A stretch of 64,000 nucleotides of DNA from contig CACZAN010000007.1 of NCBI GenBank assembly GCA_902779165.1, forward strand, positions 1 through 64,000, written 5' to 3'. This DNA comes from an uncultured Bacteroidales bacterium. Its GTDB lineage: Bacteria; Bacteroidota; Bacteroidia; Bacteroidales; Bacteroidaceae. The translations under genes were made by a program, and so were the position numbers. Below are positions 44,201 through 51,452 of the stretch, one piece after another (position 1 is the first letter of the stretch; each line of letters starts with the position of its first letter). The notes beneath the pieces were generated by a model, which did no database searches, had not been told where the DNA came from, and saw nothing but the letters and a program-made list of their open reading frames with translations.

Positions 44201-44807
44201 TAAGTGGGCTCTGACCGCTAACGGGAAGAAGGCCATCTTCGCCATCACAGTCACCTTCGTCGAAGCTCCTTCTTACAAGCCTGAAATTATTAAGACTATT
44301 GAAATTGCTCACACTGAGATGCCTGAAACTGCTTACAGTGAGGCAGAGCCTGCTCCTAAGTTCGACGTGGCAGAAGTATGCAACGCTCTGGGTATTGCTG
44401 ATATCAGTGAGGCCAAGGCTTATATTGTCAACGTGACAACAGGAGAATTCGTAGAGAACACCACCGATGGCTGGCGTGATGCTAATGGTGATGCCGCTCA
44501 ATGGGCAAAGGCTGAAAATGGCTTCTGCGTGAAGTTGGATAATCCCTCAAGTGGTGAGTTCAATTACACAGGTGCACACGATGCTAACTTCAAGGAAGGT
44601 GACACTTACCTTGCACAGTGGGGTATCGTTGCTAATGATAAGGCTGTTTTGTTGAAGGTAAACGTGACATTCTCAACTCGTGTTGGCATCCGCGATATGC
44701 AGCTCGATGGTAAGGCTGAAATCTACGATCTCAACGGTCGCAAGGTCAGCAAGATCCAGCGCGGCGGTATCTATATCGTCAACGGCAAGCGCGTAGCTGT
44801 GAAGTAA
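38292..44807 (+). CDS. Giant secreted repeat protein (2171 residues)
   Basis: A signal peptide (MKKKLLFLFSMMALLFAPFSLSA) starts a multi-domain exported protein. A beta-trefoil-like module of about 150 residues occurs three times, starting near residues 29, 392 and 1286. Its marks are A..I.DGG.Y.I.T..G...YYL, DWE.QVFF and FAVRSTNA. Between them are a discoidin-like (F5/8C) domain (about 205-355), a bacterial-repeat domain (about 757-830: TVNGTVAADKDKAPVGATVKL) and coiled and beta regions. Two DUF4859-like modules lie at the C-terminal end (GWFNAEGVATTWGE; GWRDANGDAAQWAK). The tail is VGIRDM...YDLNGRKVSKI..GGIYIVNGKRVAVK. The domains suggest binding of glycans at the cell surface. No catalytic domain was recognised. 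A protease gene with a similar tail follows. Confidence 0.82.
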   Translation: MKKKLLFLFSMMALLFAPFSLSAQTDDEYNAALAAITDGGTYRVFTDIGGTNYYLNTSGKLVSNVKKASTFTFTAVKAEGTLYETGWNLGCKFTNPSLDGGSTGNVVQKGGINVGSNDRNDWERQVFFKNAEGKYAIRSTNANSANWGANTYWDAVTYEELPAAGYSLEASFVWQIEANVDNRPAAWNKTQTWAPILQALGGLATKGEQFTSNAKESSEGSYDALVDGEYTTYFHSTWSGSADADHYLQVALPDAVQDFYIYFKKRSQNNNNRPTDIIVSGSNDGEAFTQITEINEGLPTGATPIDYISAKVSGAEAYTYLRFTIIDTNNHAVDKSAEGHKFFTFSEFYILPSNALTDAAAPLMVADYTDLEDEDVAKINELDAKIAAQAQYADAMAKIEDGGNYSISTEFGGDKYYLTAAGTLTKDIASAGAFTFTKVAGVEYPYGFYVDAGKRFTNAPGTSESVLKCGNINVTDGNRADWEAQVFFMNEEGKFAVRSTNAGYTASGWGWIGSAYWTVDEVDGAPVAQYSFDKIFIWTLEDNSLIDVTYNLVVNGEIAATESIKAPVGFVPTAPASFNEAIAGQTHGLFALKPDVEAITAETTVVNFTPEWGGLFEFSESFAKAKWYNMTIRGDYWVAMDESEPYYPKSDKDLKNLNSYWAFKAVEGEPLQVVIMNAAAGEGKSLSVDGDNVVMRDGECKWDIYGNSDGFVMRPVEGGENDWVNQNGGSSGPLQFWKSTGGRTDNGSTFRVKEAAAIYAITLAETVNGTVAADKDKAPVGATVKLTLTPDEGKVVDEVIVKAGEETVEYDAKKFTFVMPASDVIVTVTFTDAPDIYIETDLTAQFPIDWQGWTGATGFVGWAAPAVTTNDGRETPACEKYQGTCEPTGDVFTRTLTGLANGIYNIELYGAAAYTSGRGFDSELVEGDETAVYLYAKTPAGEVKQYIPAHVADNFNGTGIATALLENVEVTDGTIVIGMTKEKGLTNWHVVQIKGVTAKVKAAEVLATTVARAKAVDTSVLSSALAGKLAQAVEDNDGVYYTAEDYIAAINAIEAVIAEADIYVVAAPKLEQMKKFVDATNFYTAEAKATYYDTPKQKLDEGTLTMGEANALQDPYVITGWRADVAVDDLLCSVWDVEPADWNNLHVNTWSNEGVNDGSEFKVPFFEYWTGDDNSLAEKTMTATFEGLEAGKTALVNIWVRVRAKNEVAAADATGITLQVNDGEAVDVTEGEAFGQFNVAKYAALGVVGEDGKLVVKFNVAADNNISWLSFQNAQYSYVDPELVDYATALYNIEDGANYSITTKVGEDTYYLTADGKLTADADAAGIFGFQKVEGAQYEYGFLLTSQNNTRFSNPVNTEEAALTNGSLNTSTNNRTDWEAQVFFYKDGKFAVRSTNAAYNGETSGWSWIGNTYWAVHEGPLAEYGWEKSFDFELVKVNTVKVTYALYDDGSEEPVQSVVVTQKMNSEVSIPSAYTSVAFYDYVAEGTIGTEDCTIKVTRTYKAGLIFNLDDLSNTKAYTVACDRGAMLTNGETIASTSSTDYASADPGQFAIISYEDNYYLYSVADKKFVTNSGILSDVPVNGAADAIKMDPKTAPYFMYYFTVAEGTNYGVNTNGTGNLGGIVINDWMTADPGNQYYMIEAADFDPTAALAMLEKGAYLVPLQEALAANEPNPVLAGAGLFQKPQGAYDTYKQIYDAQKLVAENEASTIAELIDAKAALDDAIADYAAVEVNKPIAGEFYMFQHKSSGGYMGFNEAGNLFVLDDPDAFVWSEVEGGYNLNNGAVFIAVDGSTLLGNAAEGVLINATPVATTEDGQLFYNIFTTTTDGKVRAITGSTAGKKATLLTTPSEKSQWTIVKYEPKTTIDIAVNVERYSGMGYTVTEASVDFAEAKKFLGVEELTTDMLSIINPDETEITDYATYDGWFNAEGVATTWGETTAINVKFFQAIPDGKFTICDMNGADEIGKAYTVKWALTANGKKAIFAITVTFVEAPSYKPEIIKTIEIAHTEMPETAYSEAEPAPKFDVAEVCNALGIADISEAKAYIVNVTTGEFVENTTDGWRDANGDAAQWAKAENGFCVKLDNPSSGEFNYTGAHDANFKEGDTYLAQWGIVANDKAVLLKVNVTFSTRVGIRDMQLDGKAEIYDLNGRKVSKIQRGGIYIVNGKRVAVK

Positions 44808-44821
44808 ATTTGTTCCCCATG

Positions 44822-44880
44822 CTGCAACAATGTTGCAGTTGAGATAAGAGCGGGGCGGCCATTGCGGTCGCCCCGCTTTC
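44822..44880 (+). terminator. Dyad plus rho-independent-type terminator
   Basis: CTGCAACAATGTTGCAG (44822-44838) is a near-perfect dyad. AGCGGGGCGGCC pairs with GGTCGCCCCGCT (44849-44877) followed by TTTC. Confidence 0.8.
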
Positions 44881-44954
44881 GATTGTCCTCCATGGCTCAT
44901 ATCCTTAAATATTCATGCTTTTCCCATATCAATAGATAGAAACTTCCCGAAAAA

Positions 44955-44986
44955 TTTGCACAATCACGAAGAAAGCAGTACTTTTG
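44955..44986 (+). promoter_or_regulatory. Full Bacteroidetes promoter (TTTG-N20-TACTTTTG) for the M60 gene
   Basis: TTTG at 44955-44958 and TACTTTTG at 44979-44986 are 20 bases apart, close to the consensus -33/-7 arrangement. The start codon is at 45019 (or 45013). Confidence 0.75.
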
Positions 44987-45018
44987 CCGACACAATAACT
45001 AACAAAACCCCTATGATT

Positions 45019-48000
45019 ATGAAACGTCTTTACCTATTTATGATTGCTTTCCTCGGAGTCGTAGGAAGCATAACCGTGAGCGCTCAGGACATCCCGACAG
45101 GGCTGATTCGACTGAAGAGCGACCGTACGTCGTGGTACCTTTCTACTGCCAGCGCAGGCAATGCTACCACAACAGCCAAGAATCTGAACAAGCTGGACCA
45201 AGTGTGGATCCTGCAAACTAACGGCAGTGGATACTCATTGCGCAGCGCCAATACTGGTGAATACCTGCAGGCCACGATGACAGAAACGGGAAGTGGCAAG
45301 GCTACTCTTTACATCCGCAAGAGCCCCAATGCCACCAACTCGAAAGAGCTTTATAACATCTCGGCGAAGAGCGACTGTAGTGGTGATTTTCTGAATACCA
45401 ACACCAGCCATAACCTCTTTAAATATTCCTTTGATGCCGGATGCGACTGGTACTTTGAAGCAGTGGAGAACTTCACGGTTGATGAGATCCGCGAACGCAT
45501 CCTGGGGATGAGTCCTTATGCCAAGGAACTGGAGGACGGCGCCTACTATCGCCTCGTCAGCTACTATGACCTCGTAGCCACTGGAGGTAGTGATATCAGC
45601 ACTAAGAATTCCGATCCCGCCAACTTCTATCAGTACTGGCAACTGAAGAAGAGCGGAACGGGGTGGACTATACAGGATGTGGTTTCTCAGAAGTACATCC
45701 AGCACCAGACGACCACCAGCGCCATTTATCGTGAAGGTTCCACCAAGGTCATCTTCAACATCAAGCCCGTCAATGATGATTGGGACTACCGATGGACGAT
45801 AGCCTATGGAAATGAGAGCGCAGGCTTGCACGATGCCAGCACGCAAGGTCATAATGTGGTGCTCTGGAGTACCAATGCCGCCGCCAGTGAATGGCACTTC
45901 GAGAAGGTGGAGCTTTCGGAGCAGGATATTGAGAATGCTCGTGCCGGACAAGGTGCCTATGATGAACTTGTCAAGAACAAGAGCCAGTTGCAGAAGAAGC
46001 TCGACAGCCTCTTTGTCGATAAGTCTTGTCTGACGCTGAAGGATGATATTCAGGCTCTCAGCGATGAGGCTTTGGCTGCAAATGAGAACTTTGCAGCCCT
46101 CACCGACGACATGAAGGCAATGGTGCTGAAGGTAAAAAACAATACATGGCAACAATATACCTCATCAACGGGCTATACCGCTGGATACGAGAAGTTCTTC
46201 CGTGCTGCTGACTATAGGATATATAGCAACTATAATGAGATGTATAAGGTCTTCACGGTATCAAATCCTTTTGGACGTTTGTCTGGCCCCACGGGTATCG
46301 TGGCAAATCCGGGTGATATTCTCTATGTTTATGTTGGCTCCGCTCCCAAGACGGGAACTACGTTGCAGCTTGAAGCCGTGAGCACTGACGGTTGGTCTGG
46401 CAGTCATCCGACAGGTGAATTGACCACGCTGAAGGCTGGCCTTAACCTCTTCCGCTTTACCGAGCAAAAGATGATTTATATCCTTCATCAGCTTACAGAT
46501 ACAAAGAAGTTTCTGAAGGATTATCCTGACATCACGGTACACATCGAAGGCGGTCAGCTCAACGGCTACTGGGATGCCACCCGCGGTATGACAAATGATG
46601 ACTGGAAACTCTTGCAAGAAAAACTGCTAAAGGCTGGTCGCTACATCAATTTAAAGACCGAACGACTCGTACACCAGGTCGAAGCTGAATACGTACTACT
46701 GGAAAAAGATAATATGGAAGGTCTCATGCATATGTGGAACACCATTTGTGCAAACGAGCAGCGTTATATGGGTGTTGAGGACTTCGAGGGGCGCTACAAT
46801 AATATCTGGAACGTATTTGCTGTTGCTAATTCACCCAGTTATGCCGCATATTCCACGACTTACGGTACGTATTATGCAGAGAACGCCATAAAAGGTGCTA
46901 TGAAATATAGTGAATGGTTAAAGGGCGGTAACTTCTGGGTTTCAAGCCATGAAATCGGCCACAACCATCAGGCTAGCATCAATGTCATAGGAACTACGGA
47001 GAGTTCTAACAATGTATTCTCGAACATCAATGTCTTTGAGTCTGGCATTCATAATTCCCGTGCCATGTATCCCCACCAGAACTTTGAATACATGGCAAAT
47101 GGAACACATTGGCTGGATCGCAGTATATGGATGACTACGGATATGTTCTTACAGCTCTACCTCTACTTCCATGTTCAGGGCCACAACCCCGACTTCTATC
47201 CCAATCTGTTTCGTCTGATGCGTAAAAATCCCATCAACAAATGGAGCGGCCCCGGCAACGGTGGACCAACCTCCTATGGTAAGGATGACTACTTGCATTT
47301 GGCCAAGATGATTTGCGATGCCGCTCAGGCTGATCTCAGCGAGTTCTTCGAAGCCTATGGCATGTTCATCCCCTGCAACATGCATCACGTTGGTGACTAC
47401 TCCAACTATGACGTTACCACCACACAAGCGCATATCAATTCCGCCAAGGCATATATGCAGAAGTACGAGAAGAAACTTGGTAACATCATGTTCATTGACG
47501 ATCGTGTCATCAAGAAGAAAGCCGACCCGGATAATATCTTTGGATGTGTTCCCGAGTCTGATGGCTACAAGCGGCAAACCGAGGAGTGGGCGTATCTGAT
47601 GGCTACTTCTACGTCATCTTACGTAGGTGGCGACTACGAATCCTTCACCGATGACGCAGCACCTGTCACGGATGACTGGTATAAGTTATCCAGTAATGGC
47701 AAGACCATTACCTTCCAGGGGACCAAGAAATATGCAGGCCACAAGTTCTATGATGCTGACGGAAACCTTATCTGGGCGACCAACACGGTGAAAGCGACCT
47801 TGCCTAAGTGCGTGTTAGACCTGGGTATCGAGAATGTCACTATTATGACCGCCAACTACGATATGAGTGACACACCTTGTACTGATGTAGATCCTGCAGT
47901 AGCCGTGCGCGATGTCCAGAGGGGCGATGTACCCGAGAGTATGAAGGTCTTTGACCTTACGGGCCGCCGCATCAACACGATTACGCAATCTGGCTTGTAT

Positions 48001-48033
48001 ATCGTAAATGGAAAGAAGGCGTACATTAAGTGA
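45019..48033 (+). CDS. M60-family (enhancin-like) secreted metallopeptidase
   Basis: 1004 residues from the ATG at 45019 (an ATG at 45013 adds MI). A signal peptide (MKRLYLFMIAFLGVVGSITVSA) is followed by two beta-trefoil/ricin-like carbohydrate-binding domains (about 22-150 and 155-300). The peptidase M60 domain includes PNPGDILYVYVG-like sequence and the zinc motif SSHEIGHNHQ with His644 of HEIGH. A Glu further on (NVFESG) is a candidate third zinc ligand. The tail is DLTGRRINTI..SGLYIVNGKKAYIK. M60 peptidases often cut O-glycosylated mucins, so this may be a host- or mucin-directed enzyme. The substrate is not known. The gene ends 11 bases before the duplicated DUF6057 cassette. Confidence 0.88.
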   Translation: MKRLYLFMIAFLGVVGSITVSAQDIPTGLIRLKSDRTSWYLSTASAGNATTTAKNLNKLDQVWILQTNGSGYSLRSANTGEYLQATMTETGSGKATLYIRKSPNATNSKELYNISAKSDCSGDFLNTNTSHNLFKYSFDAGCDWYFEAVENFTVDEIRERILGMSPYAKELEDGAYYRLVSYYDLVATGGSDISTKNSDPANFYQYWQLKKSGTGWTIQDVVSQKYIQHQTTTSAIYREGSTKVIFNIKPVNDDWDYRWTIAYGNESAGLHDASTQGHNVVLWSTNAAASEWHFEKVELSEQDIENARAGQGAYDELVKNKSQLQKKLDSLFVDKSCLTLKDDIQALSDEALAANENFAALTDDMKAMVLKVKNNTWQQYTSSTGYTAGYEKFFRAADYRIYSNYNEMYKVFTVSNPFGRLSGPTGIVANPGDILYVYVGSAPKTGTTLQLEAVSTDGWSGSHPTGELTTLKAGLNLFRFTEQKMIYILHQLTDTKKFLKDYPDITVHIEGGQLNGYWDATRGMTNDDWKLLQEKLLKAGRYINLKTERLVHQVEAEYVLLEKDNMEGLMHMWNTICANEQRYMGVEDFEGRYNNIWNVFAVANSPSYAAYSTTYGTYYAENAIKGAMKYSEWLKGGNFWVSSHEIGHNHQASINVIGTTESSNNVFSNINVFESGIHNSRAMYPHQNFEYMANGTHWLDRSIWMTTDMFLQLYLYFHVQGHNPDFYPNLFRLMRKNPINKWSGPGNGGPTSYGKDDYLHLAKMICDAAQADLSEFFEAYGMFIPCNMHHVGDYSNYDVTTTQAHINSAKAYMQKYEKKLGNIMFIDDRVIKKKADPDNIFGCVPESDGYKRQTEEWAYLMATSTSSYVGGDYESFTDDAAPVTDDWYKLSSNGKTITFQGTKKYAGHKFYDADGNLIWATNTVKATLPKCVLDLGIENVTIMTANYDMSDTPCTDVDPAVAVRDVQRGDVPESMKVFDLTGRRINTITQSGLYIVNGKKAYIK

Positions 48034-48215
48034 AAAGTAAATAAATGAAAGGTGAAAGGATGAACAGTGGCAAACATAAATCACCAAAGTCTGTTAAGGT
48101 ACAGATGGCAGACAACTTTCGTAAAAAGCAAATAGCAGAGAGTTCTCCAAAAGGAGTGACTGCCGTCCGAGAAAACTCCCTTTTTCCACTCTCCATTCTT
48201 TCACTTTTCACTTTC
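48031..48215. repeat. GTGAAAAGT-type repeats in inverted orientation bracketing the DUF6057 gene 5' end
   Basis: AAGTGAAAAGTAAATAAATG at the M60 stop and CTTTCACTTTTCACTTTCTT at 48197-48216 are inverted copies of the same simple repeat. The sequence between them encodes a hydrophilic N-terminus not shared by the paralog at 51453. Confidence 0.55.
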
Positions 48216-49718
48216 TTTGCCCTCTCCTGGCTGTGGGCTGGGTGGTGGATGGGCGACACGTTACGCATTGCTTATGAGCGTTCGTTCTTTGCCGCCGATG
48301 CCACCTTAATGCATTGGCTGTGGCAGCAGTCATTTGGCTCTCTCTGGATCCTTGGTCGCGCCTTGCTGACGCTCTACCACTGGCCTGTCGTAGGGGGATT
48401 GCTGGTAGCTTCCTTATTGACAGCGGGCTCCCTCCTGTTTGGCTACTGCCTGCGTCTGCCCAAGCGATGGAGGTGGATTCAGTATCTTCCAGCTGGAGCA
48501 TGGATGATTTGGGTATCTTGGTCCGGACTTGACCTCTTCTTCATGCATGAGCCAGGACGAATTCTTGGGATTCCCCTGTTGGCGGTACTGGTTTGCCTGA
48601 TGGACGCTGTGATTATCTGGAGTTTCAAGAGAAGAAGGCCAGCCTCCAGCAGCCCCACCCCCAACGCTTCGCGGGATGGGGTGAGAGCGGGGCTTTTCGG
48701 TCTTTTGGTAGTAGTCCTTTTATTCCTTCTCCCCTGTTTGCTTCTCAATCAACGCCACCCCTATCTCCGTCCATTAATGCGGATGCAGGTGCAGTTGTTG
48801 CATGATGACTATGCAGGAATGTCAGCCACAGCCCACGAAAATGCTTCGTTGAGCTATAGGCCTCTTGCAGCTTACTATGCTGTCGCCCTTACACGTCAGG
48901 GAACGATTGCCGAGCAGCTATTCGACGTTCGTCTGGAGTATGACAGCATCTGTGTTCATGACTATGATGGCGACCCGGATTTAGGGGGTAACTATTATCT
49001 TATCGACTGTGACTACCATTCGGGCCTTATCCGTCCGGCCATGCACCGTGCTGTGGAGGAACTGACGATGGACGGTCCTTCGCTGTTCACGTTGAAGTAT
49101 CTGGCGAAGATGTCGCTGATTGAAAACGATTGGGCGTTGGCACGCAAGTATTTCCACATCCTGCATCAGGCGCCTTTTGAAGGTGAGTTCCTTGCTAAGT
49201 ATGAGCCGATGTTAGATCGTCCCGACCTCGTGCAGGCCGACCCTGAGTTTGCTGGTGTCCTGAAGGCGGCTCCCATCCAGGATTCTTTCGAAAGTTTTTA
49301 CGAGAAACCTTGTTTCCTGGGATATCATGCAGTGACGTCCTCTGGCCGCACGATGGAAGCCCTCACGCTGAGCGTGATGGCCAATCTCTACAGCAAAAGA
49401 ATGCCCGATTTTCTGATGCGTTGTCAGCCGTTTGTAGGCACTACCCCCCCACGTTCCATTGCTGAAGGACTTATCACACAGACTCAGAAACATCCAGAGA
49501 TATTGCAGGCCTTCCCGCAATTGCAGATGGATGCACAGCGTTTCCGCGGTTTCATTCAGGTGGCACAAAACTATATGCAAGACCGTCCGCGAGGGGCAGA
49601 GGTTCTCTTCAACCAGTTCTGTGGTTACTATCCCTACTACTATTTCTTCGGCAACCTTCGCGCTACCCGAAAGAGTGGGGATTCGGAGAAAGAACACTCG
49701 AAAGCGGGGGTGAATTAA
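48045..49718 (+). CDS. DUF6057-like polytopic membrane protein, copy 1
   Basis: 557 residues. A hydrophilic N-terminus of about 45 residues, which looks repeat-derived, is followed by about six membrane segments (about 50-245, for example LSWLWAGWWMGD, LLVASLLTAGSLLFGYCL, LFGLLVVVLLFLLPCLLL). The soluble helical part of about 310 residues starts LNQRHPYLRPLMRMQVQLLHDDY and ends YYPYYYFFGNLRA. It is about 55-60% identical by eye to the protein at 51453. The family is known from Bacteroidales but its function is not. It stands immediately before a CxxCH/PD40 lipoprotein gene, and this pair is repeated. The linker SSPTPNASRDGVRAGLF before the last membrane segment comes from a GC-rich palindrome. 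Confidence 0.75.
   Translation: MKGERMNSGKHKSPKSVKVQMADNFRKKQIAESSPKGVTAVRENSLFPLSILSLFTFFALSWLWAGWWMGDTLRIAYERSFFAADATLMHWLWQQSFGSLWILGRALLTLYHWPVVGGLLVASLLTAGSLLFGYCLRLPKRWRWIQYLPAGAWMIWVSWSGLDLFFMHEPGRILGIPLLAVLVCLMDAVIIWSFKRRRPASSSPTPNASRDGVRAGLFGLLVVVLLFLLPCLLLNQRHPYLRPLMRMQVQLLHDDYAGMSATAHENASLSYRPLAAYYAVALTRQGTIAEQLFDVRLEYDSICVHDYDGDPDLGGNYYLIDCDYHSGLIRPAMHRAVEELTMDGPSLFTLKYLAKMSLIENDWALARKYFHILHQAPFEGEFLAKYEPMLDRPDLVQADPEFAGVLKAAPIQDSFESFYEKPCFLGYHAVTSSGRTMEALTLSVMANLYSKRMPDFLMRCQPFVGTTPPRSIAEGLITQTQKHPEILQAFPQLQMDAQRFRGFIQVAQNYMQDRPRGAEVLFNQFCGYYPYYYFFGNLRATRKSGDSEKEHSKAGVN
48651..48694 (+). repeat. In-frame GC-rich palindromic element in DUF6057 copy 1
   Basis: The sequence begins AGCCCCACCCCCAACGC and ends GAGCGGGGCT. 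It reads SPTPNASRDGVRAG in a loop where the paralog has an unrelated sequence. Confidence 0.6.
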
Positions 49719-49812
49719 GGTTGAAAAGTTGAAAGGTTGAAAAGTTGAAAGGTTGAAAGGTTGAAAAGTTCCCATGAGCCCTATAAGCCCCATGAGTCCC
49801 ATGAACCCCAAT
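49719..49812. repeat. Tandem GGTTGAAAAGTTGAAA repeat plus CCCATAAGCCCC repeat, copy 1
   Basis: Five to six 10-base units of (G)GTTGAAA(A) run from 49719 to 49770. CCCATGAGCCCTATAAGCCC-type units follow to 49808. The same block recurs at 53088-53163. Confidence 0.8.
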
Positions 49813-49825
49813 TAATAATTAATCC

Positions 49826-51442
49826 ATGCGCTGCAATTATACATTCTTGAAGTGTCAAGCGAGCAAGCTCGAGCGATACATTATACATTATACATTCGCC
49901 ATCGCATCGACGATGGCGCTACTTGCCTGCAGTTCCCGTCCTTCTGCTATTCCTGCGACCTTCACGGAACTGACTGACAGCGCTACAGTCTATCCTGACT
50001 ACCGCGATGTAACCATTCCGCCGAATATTGCGCCACTGAACTTTATGGTCACCGATGCCTCGGCCAGCGAGTTCGTTGCTGAGGTGGGAGGTATTGTCTG
50101 TGGCGCGAACAAGGACGGCAAGTTTGATATCGATACCATCGCTTGGCGCCAGCTACTCGCCGGCAGTAAAGGAAAGGACGTTCGAGTGAATGTCTATGCC
50201 CACCGCGAAAACGGATGGGTACAGCAGCCCGCGTTCTCATTTCATGTGGCTGCGGAGGATATTGACGGATACCTCTCATACCGCCTTATTGAGCCGGGCT
50301 ACGAGCTCTATCGGCAGATAGGTCTTTATCAGCGTAACCTGACGAACTTCACTCAGACAACCATCTACGAGAACAACCGCACTTTTGATGGCGGCAAGAA
50401 CCATTGCGTCAACTGTCATAACTATCAGAACTACGACACAGAGCGGATGCTGTTCCATGTGCGCGCTGCTCATGGAGGTACTGTCGTCACGCATGGTAGC
50501 AAGGCTCATAAGATTGCCATTAAGCACGACAGCATCCTCGCAGCAGGCGTTTATCCCAGTTGGCATCCCACCCTGCCTCTTGTGGCATTCTCCACCAACA
50601 AGACCGGGCAGGTCTTTCATCTCCTGCACCCGGAGAAGATAGAAGTTCTGGATACAGAGTCCGACCTTATCCTGTATGATGCCGACCGCAATGAAGTGAA
50701 GAATGTCCTCCGCACCACTGATTTTCTGGAGACCTTCCCTTGTTGGACTCCTGATGGACGACGCCTGTTCTATTGTTCTGCACGTGTGCCTCAATACGAT
50801 GCACCTACTTTAGATGTTGGTCTCACAACTCGCTATGATAGCCTGCTCTATGATATCTATTCCATGTCATTTGATCCCGAGACTCGCTCTTTTGGCGAGC
50901 CGCGGCTCGAGGTGGATGCCAGCTCGAAGGGAATGAGCTGTAGCGTGCCGCGCATCAGTCCCGACGGACGCTATCTCCTTTATACCCTTGGGCAATACGG
51001 ACAGTTCCACATTTGGCACAAGACTGCAGATCTGTGGGTGAAGACGTTGAACGATGATAGTTTAGATGTGAGTGAAGAGAACTGTTATCCCCTTTCCGCA
51101 GCAAATTCCTCAGATGCCGACAGCTATCACACTTGGTCCTCTAATGGTCGATGGATTGTCTTCAGTTCCCGGCGCGATGATGGTAATTTCACCCGTCCTT
51201 ATATTGCTTATTTCGACCAAACGGGTCAGGCTCATCGACCCTTCATGCTGCCGCAGCGTGATCCTGAGTACAACCTCTTGCTACTCAAGAGCTACAATGT
51301 ACCGGAGCTCACCCGTTCTGCCGTGCGCGTATCAATTGAAGAACTGAACCATGTCGTGCGGCACACCGAGGCAGAGTTGGCTACTTTTCAAGGACCCGCC
51401 CCTGAACCCCTCTCAGGGAAGGGAGAAGCCTCCGGACAATAA
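49826..51442 (+). CDS. Lipoprotein with CxxCH haem motif and PD40/TolB-like propeller, copy 1
   Basis: 538 residues. The lipobox LLAC gives Cys35. The N-terminal domain has VYPDYRDVTIPPNIAPLNFMV and runs to about residue 160. One c-type haem motif CVNCH lies at 194-198 (HCVNCHNYQNYD). The rest is a beta-propeller with PD40-like blades (WHPTLPLVAFSTNKTGQVF, TPDGRRLFYCSARVP, SPDGRYLLYTLGQYG, SSNGRWIVFSSRRDD). Together with the membrane partner just upstream this suggests an exported monohaem redox or sensing protein at the outer membrane. That is inference. The signal peptide core (YIIHYTFAIA) is encoded by a TTATACATTATACATT repeat. The C-terminus (GPAPEPLSGKGEASG) is encoded by a palindromic element. 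Confidence 0.82.
   Translation: MRCNYTFLKCQASKLERYIIHYTFAIASTMALLACSSRPSAIPATFTELTDSATVYPDYRDVTIPPNIAPLNFMVTDASASEFVAEVGGIVCGANKDGKFDIDTIAWRQLLAGSKGKDVRVNVYAHRENGWVQQPAFSFHVAAEDIDGYLSYRLIEPGYELYRQIGLYQRNLTNFTQTTIYENNRTFDGGKNHCVNCHNYQNYDTERMLFHVRAAHGGTVVTHGSKAHKIAIKHDSILAAGVYPSWHPTLPLVAFSTNKTGQVFHLLHPEKIEVLDTESDLILYDADRNEVKNVLRTTDFLETFPCWTPDGRRLFYCSARVPQYDAPTLDVGLTTRYDSLLYDIYSMSFDPETRSFGEPRLEVDASSKGMSCSVPRISPDGRYLLYTLGQYGQFHIWHKTADLWVKTLNDDSLDVSEENCYPLSAANSSDADSYHTWSSNGRWIVFSSRRDDGNFTRPYIAYFDQTGQAHRPFMLPQRDPEYNLLLLKSYNVPELTRSAVRVSIEELNHVVRHTEAELATFQGPAPEPLSGKGEASGQ
51392..51436 (+). repeat. In-frame GC-rich palindromic element at the C-terminus of propeller copy 1
   Basis: GGACCCGCCCCTGAACCCC..CAGGGAAGGGAG reads GPAPEPLSGKGEASG just before the stop. 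The paralog ends in an unrelated acidic tail. Confidence 0.7.
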
Positions 51443-51452
51443 TCACTGACGT

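Noticed and set aside
39678-44501. Long antisense frames (about 400-490 residues) opposite the 2171-residue protein
   Set aside because: They mirror the codon bias of the real gene, have no signal peptide or recognisable motif, and the plus-strand protein has clear domains and repeats.
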